From: CAZKXX01 sp964556705
GTDB taxonomy: Bacteria; Acidobacteriota; Terriglobia; UBA7540
Direction: 5' to 3'
Assembly (NCBI GenBank): GCA_964556705.1
Contig: CAZKXX010000147.1
Location: 1-6,555, forward strand
Length of the DNA: 6,555 nucleotides
The notes beneath the pieces are model-generated. The model was not told the DNA's origin, searched no databases, and worked only from the letters and a program-made list of their open reading frames with translations. A program made the translations under genes and the position numbers. Positions 1 to 5,005 of this stretch are shown here, piece by piece (positions within the stretch are counted from its first letter, which is position 1; every line of letters begins with the position of its first letter).

Positions 1-135
1 CAACCAGTTCAATTCGACACGGAATTCTCAGGTGAAAGAGCGCACGCGATGCGAGTCAAAGTGTTGGGTCGAACCGAGGATCGCAGGGCGGCGAGCGGCC
101 ACGACCGGACGCCGCCCGAGCGTCCCCGGGGTACA

Positions 136-145
136 GAGAGGTGAG
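136..145 (+). promoter_or_regulatory. Ribosome binding site of the MerR-like gene
   Basis: The purine-rich stretch GAGAGGTGAG ends 9 bases before the ATG at 155. It supports that ATG over the in-frame GTG at 32, which would add 41 arginine-rich residues with no family resemblance. Confidence 0.55.
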
Positions 146-154
146 AAACGGAGC

Positions 155-418
155 ATGCCAGACTACTTTCTGCGAGAGCACTTTGCGGCCAAACTCGGAG
201 TAACCGAAGTCGAGTTGGCGCAGTTTGAGGCGGAGGGTCTTCTCCGTCCCGTGATCAAGAACGGCCGCGCGTATATTTCTTCGCGCGACCTTTACCGGCT
301 GAAGGCAGTCCTGCATTTCATGCGCAGGGACGGCCTCAGCTTGCAGGAAGCTCGTCGAAGACTTCAAGAGCTCAGTCACAGGGCCCTGAGCTTTTCCGGA
401 GTATCCGACCGGGCCTAA
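155..418 (+). CDS. Small MerR-family-like DNA-binding protein (single HTH domain)
   Basis: This encodes 87 residues starting MPDYFLREHF. Residues about 4-70 look like a MerR-type winged helix-turn-helix: a first helix pair (LREHFAAKLGVTEVELAQFE), a turn and wing around EGLLRP and NGRAYISSRDLYRL, and a closing helix (DGLSLQEARRRLQEL). MerR-family proteins bind promoter DNA as dimers, and full members carry a C-terminal coiled coil and effector domain. Here only about 15 residues follow the domain, so no sensor is present. It therefore resembles the stand-alone HspR or CbpM type, or a small DNA-binding adaptor. The start at 155 is preferred because of its Shine-Dalgarno sequence and because homology-like sequence begins there. 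The frame stays open leftward to the window edge, so a longer form cannot be fully excluded. The target is unknown. Confidence 0.75.
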   Translation: MPDYFLREHFAAKLGVTEVELAQFEAEGLLRPVIKNGRAYISSRDLYRLKAVLHFMRRDGLSLQEARRRLQELSHRALSFSGVSDRA

Positions 419-426
419 CCTGGCAG

Positions 427-446
427 GGGTCAGGCTGGGCTGACTC
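427..446 (+). terminator. Hairpin after the MerR-like gene, possible weak terminator
   Basis: GGGTCAG (427-433) pairs with CTGACTC (440-446) around the 6-base loop GCTGGG, 8 bases after the stop codon at 416-418. The stem has seven pairs including one G-U. Only a weak T-bearing tract (TTCGTCT) follows, so intrinsic termination is uncertain. The rest of 419-608 shows no gene or RNA that I can support. Confidence 0.3.
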
Positions 447-608
447 TTCGTCTGCGGGTGAGCTGCCGGCCTTCGCCGCGGCTATCGAAAGCAAGCGGGG
501 CGACTGCGCGCACGGCAAGCCGCTACGGGGCGCTGCCAAACGGAGCACTCAGGCTGAGGTCAGGCAAAGCCAGGCTCTCCACGCGGCACGGTCGTGGACA
601 GGCAAACC

Positions 609-893
609 ATGATTCAGCTGCTGGTCCATCCAAACCCCGAACATCTCTGGGAGATTCTGGTGTTCGTCACCGCCTTGCCGATTCTCGCCGTCGCTTTCGG
701 TTTCCGGGAGGAGGTTCGCGACTTCGAACATCGAATCCATTCCGGCATCCTTCGCCTGCCGACCTCGTGGGTCCGCCTCTGGCTCGCGATGGACCTGTCC
801 GAAATGTGGCGGCACGCGCCCGCTGCCCAATGGCGTTCTGTGCGGCTGCGGCTCGAAAGACTGAGGCTGGGCCGTATGGGCAGGCGCCGTTGA
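609..893 (+). CDS. Hypothetical small single-pass membrane protein
   Basis: This encodes 94 residues starting MIQLLVHPNP. I do not recognise a family. Residues about 13-32 (LWEILVFVTALPILAVAFGF) form a hydrophobic stretch long enough to cross the membrane. An acidic and basic stretch (REEVRDFEHRIH) follows, then a tryptophan-containing, arginine-rich C-terminus that would favour the cytoplasmic side. Third codon positions are mostly G or C while second positions are not, as expected of a real gene in GC-rich DNA. Overlapping open frames on both strands make this call less certain. The ATG at 609 has GGACAGG (596-602) six bases upstream; the GTG at 594 has no visible ribosome site. The next gene starts 47 bases downstream, so co-transcription is plausible. 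Confidence 0.5.
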   Translation: MIQLLVHPNPEHLWEILVFVTALPILAVAFGFREEVRDFEHRIHSGILRLPTSWVRLWLAMDLSEMWRHAPAAQWRSVRLRLERLRLGRMGRRR

Positions 894-930
894 GAGTCCT
901 GCAAAGGTTTCCACGCCTGCCCAAGATTGA

Positions 931-936
931 AGGAGG
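931..936 (+). promoter_or_regulatory. Consensus Shine-Dalgarno of the 76-residue gene
   Basis: AGGAGG lies 4 bases before the ATG at 941. It is the best Shine-Dalgarno match in the window. It fixes this start over any upstream start in the same open frame, which extends back to 458. Confidence 0.7.
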
Positions 937-940
937 CGAG

Positions 941-1171
941 ATGGCAAAAATGGCCCACGAGCGAACTCTCTGGAACCTTTCCATCGAAGAAATCGTCAAG
1001 ATGCAGTATCAATTCGTTTATGCCATCGATCGCTTTCTGGATTTCTTCGGAGTCACGGACCCGAAGCAGAAGGATGGCATCCGTGCTGCCGTAATTCAGT
1101 TCACCTATTCCGAGATCGACAAGAGCAAGAGTCTGAAGGGTAATCCCCTCAAGGACACGGAGAAGACGTAA
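941..1171 (+). CDS. Hypothetical 76-residue soluble protein
   Basis: This encodes 76 residues starting MAKMAHERTL. I do not recognise it. It looks mainly helical and soluble: an amphipathic segment about 15-37 (IEEIVKMQYQFVYAIDRFLDFFG) rich in aromatic residues, a polar turn (TDPKQKDG), a second helix about 46-62 (IRAAVIQFTYSEIDKSK), and a lysine-rich tail. It has no signal peptide, cysteine or recognisable catalytic motif. The pattern of two aromatic-faced helices would suit a small helical-hairpin dimer or adaptor, but that is inference. It follows the small membrane protein by 47 bases with its own strong ribosome site. A candidate promoter for trpS begins 43 bases after its stop codon, so it probably belongs to the left-hand group rather than the trpS operon. 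Confidence 0.7.
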   Translation: MAKMAHERTLWNLSIEEIVKMQYQFVYAIDRFLDFFGVTDPKQKDGIRAAVIQFTYSEIDKSKSLKGNPLKDTEKT

Positions 1172-1214
1172 CGCCTGCCGCAAACTCGCGCGGCGCGCCC
1201 TCTACCCTTCGGGC

Positions 1215-1242
1215 TTCTCAACCACCCTACCTGTGCTACGAT
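1215..1242 (+). promoter_or_regulatory. Candidate sigma-70-type promoter for trpS
   Basis: TTCTCA (1215-1220, four of six matches to TTGACA) is followed after 16 bases by TACGAT (1237-1242, four of six to TATAAT), with an extended -10 TG at 1234-1235. Transcription would start near 1249. That is downstream of the in-frame ATG at 1241, which supports the later trpS start at 1346. Confidence 0.4.
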
Positions 1243-1261
1243 GGACGTCGGAATTCTTTCT

Positions 1262-1285
1262 GCCGGAGACCTGGGTCACTCCGGC
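1262..1285 (+). other. Hairpin in the trpS 5' leader
   Basis: GCCGGAG (1262-1268) and CTCCGGC (1279-1285) form seven perfect pairs around a 10-base loop. It would lie at the 5' end of a leader of about 95 bases if the candidate promoter is real. No T-box sequence, run of Trp codons or following T-tract is visible, so neither attenuation nor a T-box is supported. Its role is unknown. Confidence 0.35.
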
Positions 1286-1345
1286 GCCGGCCGGGCAACT
1301 CAGTCTTCCTGCCGGAACCAGCGTAAGGATCACGAATCCATCCGA

Positions 1346-2347
1346 ATGAGTTCGTCGCCAAAACCGCGCGCGCGCATCCTGAGCGGCATGCGGCCGACCG
1401 GCCGACTGCATCTGGGGAATCTGGTCGGCGCTTTGCAGAACTGGGTGAAGCTCCAGGACGAATACGAATGCTACTACTTCGTCGCCGACTGGCACATGCT
1501 GACCACCGACTACGCGGACACGTCGGACCTCCGCGAAAACACGCTCCAGATGGTCACCGACTGGCTCGCCGTGGGGCTCGACCCGAAAAAGGCGACGTTC
1601 TTCATCCAATCGCGCCTGGCCGAACACGCGGAGCTGCAACTGCTGTTTTCGATGGTGACCCCACTCGGCTGGCTCGAACGCGTGCCGACTTACAAGGAGC
1701 AGCTCGAAAACATCACCGACCGCGACCTGCATACACACGGCTTCCTCGGCTATCCGGTGCTCCAGGCCGCGGACATCCTGATGTACAAGCCGAAATACGT
1801 TCCCGTGGGCGAGGACCAGGTGCCGCACGTCGAGCTGACGCGCGAAATCGCGCGGCGGTTCAACAATTTCTACGGGCCCGTCTTCCCCGACCCCGATGTG
1901 CTGCTCACGCCCGTCCCGCGCCTGCGCGGCACGGACGCACGGAAGATGTCGAAAAGCTACAACAACGCGATCTTTCTTTCCGACCCTCCCGACGAGGTCT
2001 GGAAAAAAGTCTCGACAATGATGACGGACCCGGCGCGCAAGCGGCGCTACGACCCGGGCGATCCGGAGAAATGCCCGGTGTTCGACCATCACAAGATTTT
2101 TTCGACGCAGCCCGTGATCGACCGCGTCAACAAGGAATGCCGGACGGCCGAGATCGGCTGCATCGACTGCAAGAAGCTTATGGTGGAGCACCTCAACCGC
2201 ACCCTCGCGCCGATCCAGGAGCGGCGGAAGGAATACGCCGGCGGGCCGCAGAAAGTGTGGCAGATTCTCGACGAAGGGACGGCCCGGGCGCGCCGCGTGG
2301 CGCAGCAGACGATGGCGGAAGTGCGCGAAGCGGTGAAGCTGGCTTGA
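1346..2347 (+). CDS. trpS: Tryptophanyl-tRNA synthetase (class Ic)
   Basis: This cytoplasmic enzyme charges tRNA-Trp with tryptophan using ATP. The 333-residue product has the usual bacterial length. The Rossmann-fold signature is visible as SGMRPTGRLHLGN (13-25), with HLGN at 22-25 as the HIGH motif. KMSKS follows at 200-204, after RGTDAR. The tryptophan-pocket region YPVLQAADILMYK (136-148) and the GEDQVPHVELTR segment (155-166) are typical of the family. Cysteines 243, 265, 272 and 275 give C-x21-C-x6-C-x2-C, close to the [4Fe-4S] motif reported for Thermotoga TrpRS. The ATG at 1346 is chosen because conserved sequence begins about 10 residues later and a candidate promoter overlaps the upstream ATG at 1241. 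The ribosome site is weak (TAAGGAT, about 15 bases away). scpA follows after 61 bases. Confidence 0.97.
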   Translation: MSSSPKPRARILSGMRPTGRLHLGNLVGALQNWVKLQDEYECYYFVADWHMLTTDYADTSDLRENTLQMVTDWLAVGLDPKKATFFIQSRLAEHAELQLLFSMVTPLGWLERVPTYKEQLENITDRDLHTHGFLGYPVLQAADILMYKPKYVPVGEDQVPHVELTREIARRFNNFYGPVFPDPDVLLTPVPRLRGTDARKMSKSYNNAIFLSDPPDEVWKKVSTMMTDPARKRRYDPGDPEKCPVFDHHKIFSTQPVIDRVNKECRTAEIGCIDCKKLMVEHLNRTLAPIQERRKEYAGGPQKVWQILDEGTARARRVAQQTMAEVREAVKLA

Positions 2348-2352
2348 ACGCC

Positions 2353-2387
2353 GGTGCCGGGTGTCAGGTGTCAGGTGCGAGGGACCG
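2353..2387 (+). repeat. Heptamer array A1 (GGTGTCA family), trpS-scpA gap
   Basis: Five contiguous 7-base units begin 5 bases after the trpS stop codon. Two are exact GGTGTCA copies (2360-2366 and 2367-2373), flanked by GGTGCCG, GGTGCGA and GGGACCG. Positions 2358-2370 are a perfect 13-base inverted match to 4988-5000 in the rluB-hisC gap. This gap has no facing partner array. Confidence 0.8.
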
Positions 2388-2408
2388 CAAAGAACGGGCT
2401 GAGAACGG

Positions 2409-3305
2409 ATGACTGAGAACTCCATGCCCGACGAAACCCGCGTTCCGGACGAGGCTTCGCAGCCGGAGGCCGCGAACGACGCGGCCGCTCCCGCGCTGAC
2501 CAGGCGCGCGACGCACCAGAGCACGCCGCTTCCGCGGGTGAAGCTCGAGACTTACGAGGGCCCGCTCGACCTGCTCCTCGACCTCGTCCGCAAGCAGGAC
2601 ATCAACATCTACGACATTCCCATCGCGCAGATCACGCGGCAGTATCTCGACTACCTGCGGATGCTCGAAGCAATGAACATTGACGTGGCGGGCGAATTCA
2701 TTTTCATGGCGGCCACGCTGATTCACATCAAGTCGCGGATGCTGCTGCCGCCCGATCCGAACGCGCCGCCGGAGGAGCAGGAAGACCCGCGAACGGAGCT
2801 GGTCCATCGCCTGCTCGAGCACGAGCAGTTCAAGAACGCGGCGCAGATGCTCCAGCAGAAAAGGATGATCGAGGACGCGACGTGGTCGCAGCCGGGCATC
2901 GGCGAGTTCGTGGAGGCCGAAGACGAGCCGGGTCTCGCCGTCACCGTCTTCGACCTCATTTCCGCCTTCCGCGAAATTCTCGAGCGCGCGAAGAAACGCC
3001 CGCAGCTCGAAATCCGCCGCGAGGAAGTGACCGTGGCGGAAATGATCGAGCACCTGAAGCAGGTGCTGCTCGCCACGCCGCACGCCGTGCGGCTCGACGA
3101 CGTGATGGCCGGCTTTCTTTCGCGCCAGGCGCTCATCGCGATGTTTCTCGCCATTCTTGAACTCGTGCGCATCCGCGCCATCACCCTCCGGCAGAAGGAA
3201 TTGTTCTCGGCGGTCACCCTTCACAAGAGCAAACGGTTCGAGGAAATCATCTCGAACCTCGACGCGGCGTCGCTGGAAGCCAGTTTTGAGGAGACCTCTG
3301 AATAG
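2409..3305 (+). CDS. scpA: Segregation and condensation protein A (kleisin)
   Basis: ScpA is the kleisin that bridges the two SMC heads and, with ScpB, forms the SMC-ScpAB complex that organises and separates the nucleoid. The 298-residue product begins with about 43 disordered residues rich in Ala, Glu and Pro. The ScpA N-terminal domain follows from about 44 (KLETYEGPLDLLLDLVRKQD), with the helix FIFMAATLIHIKSRMLLP at 98-115. A linker rich in Glu and Asp comes next (120-175). The C-terminal winged helix that contacts SMC spans about 207-275 (VTVAEMIEHLKQ to ELFSAVTLHK). Family members are usually about 240-280 residues, so the extra length is the N-terminal tail. An in-frame ATG at 2424 would shorten it by five residues. 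No strong Shine-Dalgarno is visible at either start. scpB follows 108 bases downstream; no smc gene lies in the window. Confidence 0.96.
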   Translation: MTENSMPDETRVPDEASQPEAANDAAAPALTRRATHQSTPLPRVKLETYEGPLDLLLDLVRKQDINIYDIPIAQITRQYLDYLRMLEAMNIDVAGEFIFMAATLIHIKSRMLLPPDPNAPPEEQEDPRTELVHRLLEHEQFKNAAQMLQQKRMIEDATWSQPGIGEFVEAEDEPGLAVTVFDLISAFREILERAKKRPQLEIRREEVTVAEMIEHLKQVLLATPHAVRLDDVMAGFLSRQALIAMFLAILELVRIRAITLRQKELFSAVTLHKSKRFEEIISNLDAASLEASFEETSE

Positions 3306-3308
3306 GTA

Positions 3309-3408
3309 TTGGTTGTTGGTTGTGCGCGGGGCGAAGCGGGTTCGACGATTGTTGAAAAGGCCGGGCCTAAACTACAACCAACAACCAACAACGAACAACC
3401 AACCAAAA
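3309..3408 (+). repeat. Paired heptamer arrays forming a large hairpin (TTGGTTG family), scpA-scpB gap
   Basis: The left arm has two exact TTGGTTG copies (3309-3322), 3 bases after the scpA stop. The right arm has ACAACCA three times, one ACAACGA and a degenerate ACCAAAA (3374-3408), ending 5 bases before the scpB ATG. Bases 3309-3323 and 3374-3388 pair perfectly over 15 bases. TTCGACGA (3341-3348) and TTGTTGAA (3349-3356) pair around the same centre, 3348/3349, with two G-U pairs. Further pairs sit between (3329-3332 with 3365-3368), so the whole interval is one imperfect palindrome and not two chance arrays. Confidence 0.85.
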
Positions 3409-3413
3409 GACTC

Positions 3414-4073
3414 ATGCTGACCGACGAAACGCTCAAAGCGCTGATTGAGGCGATTATTTATGTGGCGCCGGAACCCGTGACGCTCGAAGCCATCGTGAGA
3501 TCGCTGGATGGTGAAGAGCGGGAACGCGTGAAGGCGAAGCTGCGGGAATTGCTGGAAGAATACGAGCGCCCCGAGCGCGGCATTCACATCCGCGAAGTGG
3601 CGGGCGGGTACAAGTTCGCCTCGAAGCCCGAGCACCACGACGTGCTGCGGAAATTCGTCAAGAGCCTGAAGCCGCCCGTGCGGCTTTCGAAACCCGCGCT
3701 GGAAGCGCTGGCCGTCATCGCCTACCGCCAGCCGGTGACGCTCCCCGAGATGAACGAAATCCGCGGCGTGGACTGCTCGGGCGTCATCCACACGCTGCTC
3801 GAAAAGAAGCTGGTCGTCACGGCGGGGCGGAAGAACGTCGTGGGCCGGCCGATCCTTTACCGCACCTCGCGCGATTTCCTCGTTCACTTCGGGCTGAAGG
3901 ATTTGAGCGAGCTGCCGAGCCTGCGCGAGTTCGAAGAACTGGCCCAGCGCGCGCTCGGGTCGGAGCTGACCGCTGAGGGCGCCGCAGGCCCGAGCGCCGA
4001 AGCGGAACCCGCCGCGCCGGAAAGTCCGGCCGTTGCACCCGAGCCCGCCGCGCCGCCCGAAGAAGCGCCTTGA
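3414..4073 (+). CDS. scpB: Segregation and condensation protein B
   Basis: ScpB is the dimeric winged-helix (kite) subunit that binds the middle of ScpA in the SMC-ScpAB condensin. The 219-residue product has a first winged helix at about 1-80 (LKALIEAIIYVAPEPVTLEAI and IREVAGGYKFASKPE). A second runs from about 90 to 170 and contains the family signature LSKPALEALAVIAYRQPVT, then EIRGVD, GRPILYRTSRDFLVHFGL and LSELP. Residues about 183-219 form a low-complexity Ala-Pro-Glu tail, as is common in the family. The ATG at 3414 is chosen because conserved sequence begins there. The same frame is open back to a TTG at 3309, but that stretch is repeat sequence. No Shine-Dalgarno is evident; the start is preceded by an A-rich stretch ending the heptamer array. 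Confidence 0.96.
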   Translation: MLTDETLKALIEAIIYVAPEPVTLEAIVRSLDGEERERVKAKLRELLEEYERPERGIHIREVAGGYKFASKPEHHDVLRKFVKSLKPPVRLSKPALEALAVIAYRQPVTLPEMNEIRGVDCSGVIHTLLEKKLVVTAGRKNVVGRPILYRTSRDFLVHFGLKDLSELPSLREFEELAQRALGSELTAEGAAGPSAEAEPAAPESPAVAPEPAAPPEEAP

Positions 4074-4074
4074 A

Positions 4075-4178
4075 TTTGTCCTTCGTCCGTTGTCCCTGGT
4101 CCTTCGTTCATTTGTCGAGTGCGCTAACCTCCTTCACGGACGGGGAACCAGGGACAAGGGACCAGGGACCAGGGACTT
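4075..4178 (+). repeat. Paired heptamer arrays forming a long hairpin (GTCC/GGAC family), scpB-rluB gap
   Basis: The left arm has five units ending in or close to GTCC (4075-4109), one base after the scpB stop. The right arm has five units of the GGGACCA type (4144-4178; exact copies at 4158-4164 and 4165-4171), ending 7 bases before the rluB ATG. Bases 4090-4100 and 4147-4157 are perfectly complementary (TTGTCCCTGGT with ACCAGGGACAA). Around that centre, 4075-4109 faces 4138-4172, with mismatches only at 4077, 4084, 4089 and 4101 and five G-U pairs, leaving a 28-base loop. No T-tract follows, so a simple terminator is not supported. Confidence 0.85.
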
Positions 4179-4184
4179 CGTCCC
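4172..4184 (+). promoter_or_regulatory. Short hairpin immediately before the rluB start
   Basis: GGGAC (4172-4176) and GTCCC (4180-4184) pair over five bases around the loop TTC, one base before the ATG at 4186. It competes with the long scpB-rluB hairpin for the last heptamer and could hide the start region. AGGGA (4171-4175) is the only Shine-Dalgarno-like sequence here and would be largely buried. A regulatory role is inferred only. Confidence 0.3.
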
Positions 4185-4185
4185 C

Positions 4186-4908
4186 ATGCAGGAACGTCTG
4201 CAAAAGCTGATTTCCGCCGCCGGCATCACGTCGCGCCGCAAAGCCGAGCAGTTGATTCTCGAAGGCCGCGTCACGGTGAACGGCCGCGTGGTGACCGAGC
4301 TGGGCACACGCGCCGACCCGGACCGCGACCGGATTCTCGTCGAAGGCCGCCCCGTGCGCCGGCCACGAGGGCACGTCTCGCTGCTGATCCACAAACCGGT
4401 GGGCTGCGTTTCCACGGTCAGCGACCCGCAGCACCGCCCGACGGTCGTCTCGCTCGTCAAAGGACTCAAGGAGCGCGTCTATCCCGTCGGACGGCTCGAC
4501 TTCCACTCTTCGGGAATTATCATTTTGACGAATGACGGCGAGCTGGCGAACATTCTGATGTCGCGCGCCGCGGCGGTGCCGCGCACGTATCACGTGAAGC
4601 TGGGAGCGAAGCCCAGGCCGGAAGGCGTGAAAAAGCTCGAAACAGGCATTATCCTCGACGGACGGCGGACGGCGCCGGCGCGCATCCGCTTGTTGGCCGA
4701 GAAGCCCAAGCCGTGGTATGAAATCACACTCGTCGAAGGCCGCTACCATCAGGTGAGGCGGATGTTCGAGCGCATCGGCTGCCCGGTGGTGAAACTGAAA
4801 CGCGTGCGCATCGCCTTTTTGACCGACGAGGGCCTCGCGCCCGGCCGTTTTCGGCCGCTGACGCCCCGCGAGGTCGAGCGCTTGAAGCAATGGAAAGGAA
4901 CTTGCTGA
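4186..4908 (+). CDS. rluB: 23S rRNA pseudouridine synthase, RsuA/RluB family
   Basis: Enzymes of this family isomerise a specific uridine in rRNA to pseudouridine; RluB acts on helix 89-90 of 23S rRNA near the peptidyl-transferase centre. The 240-residue product has an N-terminal S4 RNA-binding domain at about 2-60 (RLQKLISAAGITSRRKAEQLI and GRVTVNGRVV). The synthase domain follows. IHKPVGCVST (68-77) is the first conserved motif. GRLDFHSSG (102-110) carries the catalytic aspartate, D105, followed by LTNDGEL. EGRYHQVRRMFE (184-195) is the conserved C-terminal motif. The choice of RluB over RsuA, RluE or RluF rests on the position directly after scpA-scpB, a common bacterial arrangement. The ATG at 4186 gives a normal S4 start. 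An upstream in-frame start at 4033 would overlap scpB and translate the repeat. Confidence 0.93.
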   Translation: MQERLQKLISAAGITSRRKAEQLILEGRVTVNGRVVTELGTRADPDRDRILVEGRPVRRPRGHVSLLIHKPVGCVSTVSDPQHRPTVVSLVKGLKERVYPVGRLDFHSSGIIILTNDGELANILMSRAAAVPRTYHVKLGAKPRPEGVKKLETGIILDGRRTAPARIRLLAEKPKPWYEITLVEGRYHQVRRMFERIGCPVVKLKRVRIAFLTDEGLAPGRFRPLTPREVERLKQWKGTC

Positions 4909-4963
4909 ACGGATTCCGGGGGACGGGTTCACGATCCGCGTGTAGGACTGCAGCGCCCGAGGT

Positions 4964-4998
4964 CGAAACCCGACACCCGAAACCTGGCACCTGACACC
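4964..4998 (+). repeat. Heptamer array A2 (TGACACC family), rluB-hisC gap
   Basis: Five contiguous units lie here: CGAAACC at 4964-4970 and 4978-4984, CGACACC, TGGCACC and TGACACC. The array ends 7 bases before the hisC ATG. Read on the minus strand it is the GGTGTCA family seen after trpS. Bases 4982-5000 are complementary to 2358-2376 at 18 of 19 positions. The first half of this gap (4909-4963) carries no array and no clear terminator. Confidence 0.8.
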
Positions 4999-5005
4999 CG
5001 TTCTT

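Noticed and set aside
427..565. GGTCAGGC occurring twice (428-435 and 558-565) as a possible operator pair
   Set aside because: Two 8-base copies 130 bases apart in GC-rich sequence are weak evidence, and neither is a palindrome or part of a heptamer array.
500..590. Possible riboswitch (GGCGCTGCC and CAGGCT elements loosely recalling the SAH riboswitch; GCAAGCC and GCAAAGCC recalling GEMM)
   Set aside because: The flanking P1 pairing and spacing needed for either class cannot be built, and the downstream small gene is not a typical target.
458..1171. A 237-residue plus-strand open frame covering the 76-residue gene
   Set aside because: Its first 161 residues are Arg-, Ser- and Pro-rich with no domain, overlap the better-supported 609-893 frame, and the AGGAGG at 931 points to the internal ATG at 941.
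614..1183. A 189-residue minus-strand open frame
   Set aside because: It is antisense to the 941-1171 gene, which has a perfect Shine-Dalgarno. GC-rich DNA commonly leaves the opposite strand open, and the translation shows no recognisable domain.
1192..1199. Perfect palindrome GGCGCGCC before the trpS promoter as an operator
   Set aside because: An 8-base GC palindrome is expected by chance in DNA of this composition and nothing else marks it as a binding site.
1202..2524. A 440-residue minus-strand open frame opposite trpS
   Set aside because: It is a shadow of the trpS coding strand: His-, Arg- and Val-rich with no motifs, while trpS has both catalytic signatures.
3309..3413. An N-terminally extended ScpB starting at the TTG at 3309
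   Set aside because: The added 35 residues are a translation of the palindromic repeat, and ScpB family homology begins at the ATG at 3414.
2353..4998. The 7-base arrays as a CRISPR array
   Set aside because: Units are 7 bases, contiguous and without spacers of constant length; no cas gene is present.
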